Source: a virus
Virus record (IMG/VR): IMGVR_UViG_3300017769_000053
Location: 1-34,209 of that record
Length of the DNA: 34,209 bases
Reading direction: 5' to 3' (one strand)
Part shown: piece after piece, positions 24,468 through 30,654 of the stretch
Layout: each line of letters starts with the position of its first letter
Position numbering within the stretch: position 1 is the stretch's first letter
Notes under the pieces: generated by a model
What the model was told of the DNA's origin: nothing
Seen by the model: only the letters and a program-made list of their open reading frames with translations
Database searches by the model: none
Made by a program: the position numbers and the translations under genes

Positions 24468-24678
24468 AATGAAAGAAATAGATAGAGTAGCAGAATACTT
24501 ACACGAAGTAATGCTAGAACAATTAGATGACTCAATTGACTGGGCTATTGATGGTATACCTGAAATGGAAAATTTAGAAGGTGACGAATACAATGCAATG
24601 AAGAATATGATAATGACAAGAACAATTGAGTATATGTTGAATTGGCTAGAAGCCAACGGAACTAGAGAAACAAATTAG
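24460..24678 (+). CDS. Hypothetical small acidic helical protein (72 aa)
   Basis: Starts MSKMKEIDRVAEYLHEVM. This ATG overlaps the upstream stop (AATGAGTAA); a longer reading from 24406 is rejected because it lies deep inside the upstream gene. The acidic helix continues to IEYMLNWLEANG. Function unknown. It is the last protein gene before the RNA region. Confidence 0.6.
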   Translation: MSKMKEIDRVAEYLHEVMLEQLDDSIDWAIDGIPEMENLEGDEYNAMKNMIMTRTIEYMLNWLEANGTRETN

Positions 24679-24912
24679 TGTTTGTTACACAGAGACGAGT
24701 AGCTTAATTAGGGGAAACCACATAAGTGAATGGCTCGTTTTAAGACCAGTAAGTTTAGCAGCGTGGTTCAAACGCGGTCGCGGTAAAATTCCGCAGGGTC
24801 TAAAAATATTATGGGTTAAAACACGAAGGACGGTAGCGGAAGCGCATATATTACAAGCGACTCGAGTTACCCCAGAAAGCGTGGGCATTGTGCACGATGC
24901 AACCCTCGAAAT
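24679..24912 (+). ncRNA. Candidate structured non-coding RNA upstream of the initiator tRNA
   Basis: This 234-base stretch is about 47% G+C (counted over 24721-24900), far above its AT-rich flanks, and has no plausible plus-strand gene. Complementary segments suggest a branched fold: AGACGAG near 24692 with CTCGTTT near 24735, AGACC near 24742 with GGTCT near 24797, GCGT/ACGC around GGTTCAA, GCGG/CCGC around TAAAATT, and GCATTG/CGATGC near 24886. I could not match it to tmRNA, RNase P, 4.5S RNA, group I intron core or a full tRNA. Strand is assumed from the downstream tRNA. Confidence 0.4.
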
Positions 24913-24987
24913 AGCGGGATGGAGCAGTTTGGTCAGCTCGTCGGGCTCATAACCCGAAGGTCGCAGGTTCGAATCCTGTTCCCGCAA
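24913..24987 (+). tRNA. Initiator tRNA-fMet (anticodon CAT)
   Basis: A complete cloverleaf: acceptor GCGGGA/TCCCGC, D-stem GAGC/GCTC, anticodon stem-loop TCGGG-CTCATAA-CCCGA, and T-arm GCAGG-TTCGAAT-CCTGT. Initiator hallmarks are all present: the 1-72 position is unpaired (A opposite A), three consecutive G-C pairs close the anticodon loop, and A11 pairs with T24. The discriminator is A and CCA is not encoded (CTA follows), so CCA must be added. It delivers formyl-Met at start codons, so this is not an elongator tRNA-Met. Confidence 0.92.
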
Positions 24988-25008
24988 CTAACTGAAAACC
25001 AATTAATT

Positions 25009-25467
25009 ATGGAAATTTTAACAGATGAAATAATCATCGAACATTTAGAAAAAGATGGCTTTATGGAAGAGCCTGATGGTCCTTGGATACTAGAATATAT
25101 TCAATCAGAATATGGTTGTAAATTAGATAATACAAGTGATTATATAGACGACAATTATACATTAAAAATATACAGTGAAATGACCTCTGATGGTTATGAT
25201 GTATTTTGGTGTACTCAAGAATCAAGACCGTATGTATCACAAGACGGTTATTATTATGAAGATTATTCTGACTGGTCAGATAAAGCAGTAGATGAATTAA
25301 CTCATGGTAGTGATGTGTGGGTAGAACCTAATATATGGGATGATATGGAGTATGATTTTAACCACAGATTAGAAGAGTGGTGGCAAGATGTATATGAAGA
25401 ATTAATGGACGAAAGAAGAGAAGAATTATTAGATTCAGGTAAATATAAATTAGAAGAAGATGAATAG
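25009..25467 (+). CDS. Hypothetical acidic protein (152 aa)
   Basis: The start at 25009 (MEILTDEIIIEHLEKDGFM) is used; an in-frame extension would begin inside the tRNA. The protein is strongly acidic and Trp/Tyr-rich (DGYYYEDYSDWSDKAVDE, then EWWQDVYEELMDE), which could mimic DNA charge as in anti-restriction or host-enzyme inhibitors; that is inference from composition only. The leader is AATTAATT before ATG. It overlaps the next gene by eight bases. Confidence 0.6.
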   Translation: MEILTDEIIIEHLEKDGFMEEPDGPWILEYIQSEYGCKLDNTSDYIDDNYTLKIYSEMTSDGYDVFWCTQESRPYVSQDGYYYEDYSDWSDKAVDELTHGSDVWVEPNIWDDMEYDFNHRLEEWWQDVYEELMDERREELLDSGKYKLEEDE

Positions 25468-25768
25468 TAGTAAAGCATATGAATTAGAACATGGTACGGA
25501 TATAAGACCGGGTCATGAAGGTAAGTCTATGAAAGAAATATTACAAGAGGCTTACACTGAAAAATTTGAACGCACTAAATATATATTTGTACTAGACTTT
25601 GATGAAGGCAAAGTATTTAAATATAATATTAGAGCATTATGTCATGAAGAAAACGAATGGAATCCAGACCATGAATCCTGTGAAGCATTCTTAATAGGTG
25701 CTGGTCACAGACTAGGTGATTGTGAATGGATGGTAACAAATAACGAAGATATAGAATATGGCAACTAG
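25460..25768 (+). CDS. Hypothetical protein (102 aa)
   Basis: Soluble acidic protein with a central strand pair (YIFVLDFDEGKVFKYNI) and GAGHRLGDCEWMVT near the C-terminus. The alternating pattern suggests a small alpha/beta domain, not recognised. It is tightly packed with neighbours (8- and 11-base overlaps), so it is probably co-translated. Confidence 0.6.
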   Translation: MNSSKAYELEHGTDIRPGHEGKSMKEILQEAYTEKFERTKYIFVLDFDEGKVFKYNIRALCHEENEWNPDHESCEAFLIGAGHRLGDCEWMVTNNEDIEYGN

Positions 25769-26312
25769 AAATTTAATTATGGTCGTAGATAGAAGACATG
25801 CAAGAGGTAGTTCTTACGGTCTTGCTATACACCCTGACCATGTAACTGAGCACAGCTATGTGCATATGTATCATCACCATGACGGTTATCCTGAATGGCA
25901 AGGTGTACAAATAGCTAATTGGTTAAATGTAAATAACAGACAAGACGGTTCAGCAATGGCATCTAAATTAGTATACGATATGTATTATGACAGTTGCTAC
26001 TTATATTCCGACGTAGATAATGTAGACCACCAATATACATATATAATATGGAGCGGTGATAAAGATAGAACTATGGTTGCTTGTCATGATAGATACACCG
26101 AGCAATGTATATTTGTTTTACCAGCTAATAAAATAATTGAAAGGTATAAAAGTGATATGGCATATACTGATTTTGAAAATGGTAAAACTAGATTCGGTGA
26201 TATACCAGAAATTCCTAAAGGTACATTTGATAATGCAAAAGAAGTAGCTATATATAATAAGGTTAGAAGTAATGCCCAACAGATTATAGACATATTAACT
26301 GATGCAAATTAA
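25758..26312 (+). CDS. Phage protein with HHHDGYPEWQG motif (184 aa)
   Basis: An alpha/beta-looking protein with YVHMYHHHDGYPEWQGVQIA (about residues 34-53), a motif style (H-x-DGYP) found in uncharacterised phage and plasmid proteins. The middle (YTYIIWSGDKDRTMVACHDR) gives beta strands and the C-terminal part is helical. His/Asp clustering could bind metal, but no enzyme family is recognised. Its last codons (GAT GCA AAT TAA) form the box of promoter P5. Confidence 0.6.
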   Translation: MATRNLIMVVDRRHARGSSYGLAIHPDHVTEHSYVHMYHHHDGYPEWQGVQIANWLNVNNRQDGSAMASKLVYDMYYDSCYLYSDVDNVDHQYTYIIWSGDKDRTMVACHDRYTEQCIFVLPANKIIERYKSDMAYTDFENGKTRFGDIPEIPKGTFDNAKEVAIYNKVRSNAQQIIDILTDAN

Positions 26313-26336
26313 ATACGAATAATAACTGATAATATA
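26302..26336 (+). promoter_or_regulatory. Right-arm promoter P5 (leaderless type)
   Basis: ATGCAAATT at 26302, ATACGA ending at 26318 and GATAATATA at 26328 (offset 26). The TGTAACAAATAAAAATA leader is missing and the ATG follows after three bases, so transcription should begin at or next to the ATG. Confidence 0.8.
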
Positions 26337-26339
26337 ACC

Positions 26340-26600
26340 ATGACAGATAAAGAATATAAAGCGCTATATAATCGTATTAAAAAAGATTTATACGAGGAGT
26401 TTCTTGACCCAGATACAGCAACATACGGGTTAGATATAATTAATGATGATATATATGAAAGTATTGAATCACCTAAAGATGATATTAAAAGTGAAATTAA
26501 AAATTTAAAATTAATATTACAGGAATATTTAATTACAGAAGAATACGAAAAAGCTGCAATAATAAACCAAAGAATTAACGATTTACAAGACAAACTATGA
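26340..26600 (+). CDS. Small acidic protein with UVR-like C-terminal motif (86 aa)
   Basis: The C-terminus (about residues 57-86: LKLILQEYLITEEYEKAAII, then NQRINDLQDKL) resembles the UVR motif that forms the helical hairpin joining UvrB and UvrC, with the core EEYEKAA followed by an (R/N)-x-R-x-x-x-L pattern. The N-terminal half is acidic and helical. It might bind a repair or translation factor, but the hairpin occurs in many settings. The ATG lies three bases after P5, implying a leaderless mRNA. ATGA overlap with the next gene. Confidence 0.6.
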   Translation: MTDKEYKALYNRIKKDLYEEFLDPDTATYGLDIINDDIYESIESPKDDIKSEIKNLKLILQEYLITEEYEKAAIINQRINDLQDKL

Positions 26601-27163
26601 ATATATTTTACTTACATGATTGCCCTAAGCGTGCCGCTTCATATGTTTATGATAAGCACAAAGTAAAGATGATATTGGAATCCGCACAAATGTTATGTAC
26701 TGCACACCATGTTTATAATAATGGCGACAATGTGCCCTATAAACAAGCTCACCTCAATCATCCATCTACTATATGGACACGCAGTAATACACACCATTAT
26801 TATTGGCTGTATGAACATATGTTGGCACTAGGCAATGAATATACTAAACGTTATGGCAAAAGACATTTAACTATTACTAAATGTGCTGAAGCTTTAATGC
26901 ATCCACCAGCTGGAATGCCAACCAAAGAATTTGAACGCCCACCACAGTGTATGCCAGATGAATATAAAATGGTAAATGCTATACACGGTTACTGGCGTTA
27001 TTATATTATAGATAAACGAAAAATATGCAATAAAAATGAAACACCTTACACACATGACACAATTCCTAGAGACGTTGTCGAAAATTATTATAGTGATATT
27101 GATAGCAATCAATTCTGCACTATTCACAGCGATATATATAAATTACAATCTACCGCTGGATAA
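26597..27163 (+). CDS. Phage protein of the pyrimidine-dimer-glycosylase-like family
   Basis: The N-terminal ~145 residues follow a family common in cyanophages and other marine phages: MNIFYLHDCPKRAASYVYDK, HKVKMILESAQMLCTAH, HLNHPSTIWTRSNTHHYYWL, and CMPDEYKMV with a YWRYYIIDK segment. Some relatives are annotated as similar to pyrimidine dimer DNA glycosylase, though activity is uncertain. The last ~40 residues do not look like the family's usual end, and they overlap another plausible gene in a different frame (27036-27163), so the C-terminus may be extended or frameshifted. Confidence 0.65.
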   Translation: MNIFYLHDCPKRAASYVYDKHKVKMILESAQMLCTAHHVYNNGDNVPYKQAHLNHPSTIWTRSNTHHYYWLYEHMLALGNEYTKRYGKRHLTITKCAEALMHPPAGMPTKEFERPPQCMPDEYKMVNAIHGYWRYYIIDKRKICNKNETPYTHDTIPRDVVENYYSDIDSNQFCTIHSDIYKLQSTAG

Positions 27164-27272
27164 TAATACACAAATAGTAAATAGATACCTAAATTACCCA
27201 GACAAATCGGTGTATACAGATAGCGATATACAATTGATTGTTTACGGTGATGTAAAATATACAAGAAAATGA
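27036..27272 (+). CDS. Putative small membrane-anchored protein overlapping the previous gene (78 aa)
   Basis: Begins MKHLTHMTQFLETLSK, then a ~20-residue hydrophobic helix (IIIVILIAINSALFTAIYI) and a polar C-terminal domain (YLNYPDKSVYTDSDIQ). The helix with a polar outer domain suggests a single-pass inner-membrane protein. It overlaps the previous gene by 128 bases in another frame; an internal ATG at 27054 would shorten this slightly. The part beyond 27163 has no competing gene and its stop is coupled by ATGA to the next small gene, which supports it. Confidence 0.55.
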   Translation: MKHLTHMTQFLETLSKIIIVILIAINSALFTAIYINYNLPLDNNTQIVNRYLNYPDKSVYTDSDIQLIVYGDVKYTRK

Positions 27273-27379
27273 GAAGAAGATTATATAAACATTTAATTGA
27301 AACTAATTATAGAAATATTGCCTCAGCAATAAAACAATTTAAGAAGCCTAGGGCGACAAAAGCTAGAAATAATAAATAG
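27269..27379 (+). CDS. Putative 36-aa basic peptide
   Basis: A short frame MRRRLYKHLIETNYRNIASA, then IKQFKKPRATKARNNK, starting with a four-base ATGA overlap with the previous gene and ending 10 bases before the next ATG. It fills the gap exactly. It is highly basic and could bind nucleic acid. Short length limits confidence. Confidence 0.4.
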   Translation: MRRRLYKHLIETNYRNIASAIKQFKKPRATKARNNK

Positions 27380-27389
27380 TAATAAGCAA

Positions 27390-28028
27390 ATGTCACATGA
27401 AAGAAATATGAAGTGGCTGAATGATAGGAAAGTAAATTACAGAAGAAATCCTATTACAGATGTTCCTACCGAAAGTACTGATCTATATGATTACTACGCA
27501 GGGGGTACATATGAATGCTATAGTTTATTTAGAAGTAAAGCTAAAATTACCACATACAAATCATTGAAGTGGCACTTCTTAGTTTTATATTATTTAAACT
27601 ATGACGGTATTGAAGGTGACGAATTGTCACTTGAAGACGACATGACGTCGGTATTTAAATTTATAGCAAATAAAGACAATGGCTTTGTTACATTTTTTAT
27701 TAAACAAAAATTACTTAATAATATGATTGATGAAGTTTTAGGTGTTGGAGATACTCCTCCACGTAATCGTATTCGTAAAGTAATATTTAAAGATTATACT
27801 GGTTTATCATTAAGTGAAAAACTAAGTATAGTTGGAAAACTAATTGGTAGAAGTAAAAAAGTATGTGAAGATGACATATACCAATGCATGATAGATTTAA
27901 ATGATAATAAAGAAAAAATAACTATAGCTAAATTAGCTAAGTCATTAAAGTGTACTACCCGTACTATATACAGAAACATGGGTAATCAATTAAAACAAGA
28001 AAAAGAAATACTAAATAAAGAATTATGA
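27390..28028 (+). CDS. HTH DNA-binding protein coupled to the sigma factor (212 aa)
   Basis: The C-terminal ~40 residues (KITIAKLAKSLKCTTRTIYR, then NMGNQLKQ) are a helix-turn-helix of the AraC/sigma-4-like 'KLAKSLGVSRRTIYR' type. The N-terminal 170 residues are helical and unrecognised, with TTYKSLKWHFLVLYYLNY. It overlaps the sigma-factor gene by ATGA, so the pair are made together, consistent with a regulator acting with that sigma factor or with a replication role. Confidence 0.65.
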   Translation: MSHERNMKWLNDRKVNYRRNPITDVPTESTDLYDYYAGGTYECYSLFRSKAKITTYKSLKWHFLVLYYLNYDGIEGDELSLEDDMTSVFKFIANKDNGFVTFFIKQKLLNNMIDEVLGVGDTPPRNRIRKVIFKDYTGLSLSEKLSIVGKLIGRSKKVCEDDIYQCMIDLNDNKEKITIAKLAKSLKCTTRTIYRNMGNQLKQEKEILNKEL

Positions 28029-28789
28029 GAAAATATAACATAGCTAATTATGTTAGATATAAAGAAGAATTAAAATCTTCAATAGAACGTGTTAAAAAAC
28101 CAGTAGACGGAGATTATACAAAGTTAACAGATGAAGAAATAGTAATTAATTTCCTTCCGCTAGTTGAAACATTAGCTAGGAAACAATCAACCTCTGATCA
28201 AGCTTCTGGTGTATTAAGTATAAACGATTTATTACAAGAAGGTGCATATGGATTGATTGCCGCTTCTAGTAAAATAGATAGAGAAACATTAAAGAAGTCT
28301 GACGACCAAGAAAAAACAATTAAGTCGTTTCTATCTAAAAGAATTAAGGGCGCGATACGGAGAGCCGTAGATATTAATAGAGGCGGAGTACGTATCCCTG
28401 AACATAAACTAAATGAAATAAGACGCAACCCTAATGACGAAAAGATGGTTGCTATGTTTTTTAATAGTGTATTTTCAAGTATTGATGATAAACCTAATGA
28501 TGATGAGAATATGGCATATCAAGTTATTGATAAATCAGAACCATATAATATACATTTACTCAATGCTTATTTATTACAACTAATGAAAAAACATTTAGAT
28601 TTTAAACAGTATGAGGTACTAAGATTAAGTTATGGCCTTGACTGTGACAAACACTCTGCAAATGAAATCGCAGGTAAATTAGATATTAATGTTAGTACTG
28701 CTCATGTACGTATTTCACAGATAAAACGGGATGCTATACAATGTTTAATTACTAATGTTGATTCTTCGCAAGTGCTTGATTACCTATAA
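28025..28789 (+). CDS. Phage-encoded sigma-70 family RNA polymerase sigma factor
   Basis: A 254-residue factor. Region 2 spans about residues 41-117: FLPLVETLARK, LSINDLLQEGAYGLIAASSK, and FLSKRIKGAIRRAVD. A short region-3-like segment (GGVRIPEHKLNEIRR, 120-134) follows. Region 4 is at about 190-242: YEVLRLSYGLDCDKHSANEI, then AGKLDINVSTAHVRISQIKR, an HTH for -35 contact. Sigma factors redirect host RNA polymerase. It is the best candidate to read the repeated WTGCAR/GATAATATA promoters around it, though these also precede genes upstream of it. Confidence 0.88.
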   Translation: MRKYNIANYVRYKEELKSSIERVKKPVDGDYTKLTDEEIVINFLPLVETLARKQSTSDQASGVLSINDLLQEGAYGLIAASSKIDRETLKKSDDQEKTIKSFLSKRIKGAIRRAVDINRGGVRIPEHKLNEIRRNPNDEKMVAMFFNSVFSSIDDKPNDDENMAYQVIDKSEPYNIHLLNAYLLQLMKKHLDFKQYEVLRLSYGLDCDKHSANEIAGKLDINVSTAHVRISQIKRDAIQCLITNVDSSQVLDYL

Positions 28790-28792
28790 GTT

Positions 28793-28809
28793 ACGGTGAA
28801 TATTACCGT
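28793..28809 (+). terminator. Hairpin after the sigma-factor gene
   Basis: ACGGTGA-ATA-TTACCGT forms a seven-pair stem including a G-U pair, four bases after the sigma stop codon and followed by TTAAGTTTAATT. It may be a weak terminator or an mRNA-stabilising hairpin before the ERF gene; the T-run is poor. Confidence 0.4.
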
Positions 28810-28843
28810 TTAAGTTTAATTAAAATTATGTAATTATATTATT

Positions 28844-29395
28844 ATGACCATATACCAAAGACTACAAAAAATTCAAACAAAATTTAAATCGAAGAAAAGT
28901 AGATTTAATTCATTCGGCAAATATTACTTTCGCTCTGCCGAAGACATTCTCGAAGCAATTAAACCGTTTAACGACGAGTTAGGAGTTACAGTAACAATTA
29001 ATGAAGAATTGATTGCTACCGATCCTATGCCTATTATTAAGACAACTGCAAAATTGCATGATGATAAAGGTATGTCTATTGAAGCTGTTGCTATTGTAGG
29101 TGTTGATCTTAATCAAAAAGGTATGCAAACACCTCAGCAATTTGGTTCAGCGTCGAGTTATGCTAAAAAATATGCGTTAGGAAACTTATTATTAATCGAC
29201 GATACGCAAGATAGTGATGCAACAAATAATCACGGCAAAGTTACAACTAAACAGAAAACAAAACAAATACTTAGTGATGTAACTAAAGCAATTGATTATT
29301 TAAAAGCAGGAGGTAAATTAGAAGCTATAAAAGCTAAATATGATTTAACACCTGGACAGCTTTCAACATTAAGTAAAGCAAAAGTTGCAAGTTAG
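28844..29395 (+). CDS. erf: ERF-family single-strand annealing recombinase
   Basis: A 183-residue protein. YYFRSAEDILEAIKPF (about 27-42) and GSASSYAKKYALGNLLLIDD followed by TQDSDA (about 101-126) are hallmark segments of the ERF superfamily, which anneals complementary single strands in phage recombination and genome circularisation. The C-terminal ~55 residues (KQKTKQILSDVTKAIDYLK, then a PGQLSTLSKA end) are a separate helical unit. It lies directly upstream of the exonuclease, the usual annealase-exonuclease pair. Its last codons (AAA GTT GCA AGT TAG) form the P6 box. Confidence 0.88.
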   Translation: MTIYQRLQKIQTKFKSKKSRFNSFGKYYFRSAEDILEAIKPFNDELGVTVTINEELIATDPMPIIKTTAKLHDDKGMSIEAVAIVGVDLNQKGMQTPQQFGSASSYAKKYALGNLLLIDDTQDSDATNNHGKVTTKQKTKQILSDVTKAIDYLKAGGKLEAIKAKYDLTPGQLSTLSKAKVAS

Positions 29396-29419
29396 ATACG
29401 AATCAATACAGATAATATA
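29385..29419 (+). promoter_or_regulatory. Right-arm promoter P6 (leaderless type)
   Basis: TTGCAAGTT at 29385, ATACGA ending at 29401 and GATAATATA at 29411 (offset 26), with the ATG beginning at 29421, one base after the element. Normal start-site spacing would place the 5' end at or just past the ATG. Confidence 0.8.
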
Positions 29420-29420
29420 A

Positions 29421-30152
29421 ATGAAAAAAGAAAAGGTTATTGAGAAGTTAAGAAATGATGAACATTACTATGGGGACTTTGGTAAAAAGTATTTAAGTAA
29501 TTCTGACATCGGAACTTTATTAACTAACCCCTTAGCCCTTGGACAACCATCCAAACCAAGCCCAGCGTTTTTAGTAGGCGGCTATTTTCACACAGCTATA
29601 CTTGAGCCGGATAAGCTTAAAAAGTTTAAGATAATAGAAGCGTCTACTAGAAACACTAAGGCATATAAAGAAATGTCAAACGGAGAGTTGTGTTTATTAC
29701 AACATGAAGTTGACAAGATTTATTTAATGACTGAAAAAGTATTGGAAAATGATATATGTCGCGAGTTAATTCGTGGTATTGATGTTGAGTATGAGAAGCC
29801 AGGTATTGCAGAGCTTGAAGGAGCGATGTGGAAAGGTAAGGCTGATATAGTTAATCATGATGATAAACTTGTGATTGACTTAAAGACTACCTCAGATATA
29901 AATTCTTTCAAGCGCTCTGCTTACCGCTGGAATTACGATTCTCAAGCATATATTTATAGTAAATTATTTGGATACGAGTTTTGTTTTATTGTAATAGATA
30001 AAAACACTCATCAAATAGCGGTTGTAGATTGTTCTCCTGATTTTTATAGGTCAGGACAAGACAAGGTTAAGAGAGCAGTAGAAGCTTACGATTTATTCTA
30101 CAAAACAGATGGATTTGACCCATCACAATATTTTATCAACTTAACATTATAA
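29421..30152 (+). CDS. PD-(D/E)XK exonuclease (RecE/Cas4-like)
   Basis: A 243-residue nuclease: YLSNSDIGTLLTNPLAL, GGYFHTAILEP with a conserved His57, KGKADIVNHDDKLVIDLKTT giving Asp142, Asp153 and Lys155 of the D...DxK core, and YRWNYDSQAYIYSKL (motif with Gln175). This is the phage family that resects double-stranded ends for the annealing protein encoded just upstream. The ATG at 29421 is one base after P6; if transcription starts just beyond it, a later Met would be used, but the N-terminal motif YLSNSDI supports this start. Confidence 0.88.
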   Translation: MKKEKVIEKLRNDEHYYGDFGKKYLSNSDIGTLLTNPLALGQPSKPSPAFLVGGYFHTAILEPDKLKKFKIIEASTRNTKAYKEMSNGELCLLQHEVDKIYLMTEKVLENDICRELIRGIDVEYEKPGIAELEGAMWKGKADIVNHDDKLVIDLKTTSDINSFKRSAYRWNYDSQAYIYSKLFGYEFCFIVIDKNTHQIAVVDCSPDFYRSGQDKVKRAVEAYDLFYKTDGFDPSQYFINLTL

Positions 30153-30159
30153 TTAAATT

Positions 30160-30339
30160 ATGGCAAGAACTAGAAAAGCACAAACAAAAATTTGTACAGT
30201 AACAGGATTAGAAACTTCAGTAAATAATTTTTACAAGAATCAAAATCATTTAAAAGCTGTAGATAATTTTAGAAGAGTAACAGGTGCTAATAAGGACCAG
30301 TTACAAAGAATGTTTAACCAAATAAATCAATACGCATAA
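30160..30339 (+). CDS. 59-aa basic small protein
   Basis: A short frame MARTRKAQTKICTVTGLETS, then VNNFYKNQNHLKAVDNFRRV and an end of RMFNQINQYA. It sits seven bases after the exonuclease stop with an AATTAAATT leader, and its TAA overlaps the next ATG (TAATG). The ICTVTGLETSVNNFYKN segment looks like the first half of a small Zn-less treble-clef-like unit; no family is certain. Its position fits a recombination or ssDNA accessory protein. Confidence 0.65.
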   Translation: MARTRKAQTKICTVTGLETSVNNFYKNQNHLKAVDNFRRVTGANKDQLQRMFNQINQYA

Positions 30340-30644
30340 TGGCAAGTATTATTAAAACAAGTATTAACCTTAACAATATTGACAAGTCAAAAATTATTGA
30401 CGGCAAGAAAGGAAAATACTTACCTATTACAATTACGATTAATGATGAAGTCGACCAGTTCGGAAATCAAGGTCCTGTTGTAGTAGCTCAAACGAAAGAG
30501 GAACGTGATGCTAAAGTACCTAAAGTTTATTTAGGTAATGTTCAAGTTGTTTGGACAAATGGCGATAACGTAGACGCTGCACCTCGAACTGATCAACCGG
30601 CGGCAGCACCAGTATCACAGCCGGTAGATGATTTACCATTTTAA
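30339..30644 (+). CDS. ssb: Single-stranded DNA-binding protein-like (acidic DDLPF tip)
   Basis: A 101-residue protein with an OB-like strand pattern in the first 70 residues (KGKYLPITITINDE, VYLGNVQVVWTNG), a Pro/Ala/Gln-rich linker (about 80-95) and a C-terminal DDLPF. The D-D-(I/L)-P-F tip is the protein-docking tail of bacterial SSB. It coats ssDNA and recruits partners. It is shorter than typical SSB (about 110-180 aa), so the fold assignment is inferred. It lies between the recombination pair and the primase-helicase. Confidence 0.75.
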   Translation: MASIIKTSINLNNIDKSKIIDGKKGKYLPITITINDEVDQFGNQGPVVVAQTKEERDAKVPKVYLGNVQVVWTNGDNVDAAPRTDQPAAAPVSQPVDDLPF

Positions 30645-30654
30645 ATTAAATTAA

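Noticed and set aside
24679-24912. Group I intron core, because AATTAGGGGAAACC and AATTCCGCAGGG resemble the P and Q elements
   Set aside because: The P and Q candidates do not pair with each other properly, no R or S element was found, and the adjacent tRNA is uninterrupted.
24679-24912. A second tRNA or tmRNA, from GGTTCAAAC near 24765
   Set aside because: The flanking bases do not form a T-stem around a standard TTCAAAC loop, and no acceptor or anticodon arm could be drawn.
24685-24987. A 100-codon minus-strand open frame across the tRNA region (starts MREQDSNLRPSGYEPDELTK)
   Set aside because: This is the well-known artefact produced by translating the antisense of an initiator/Met tRNA; the tRNA is intact on the other strand.
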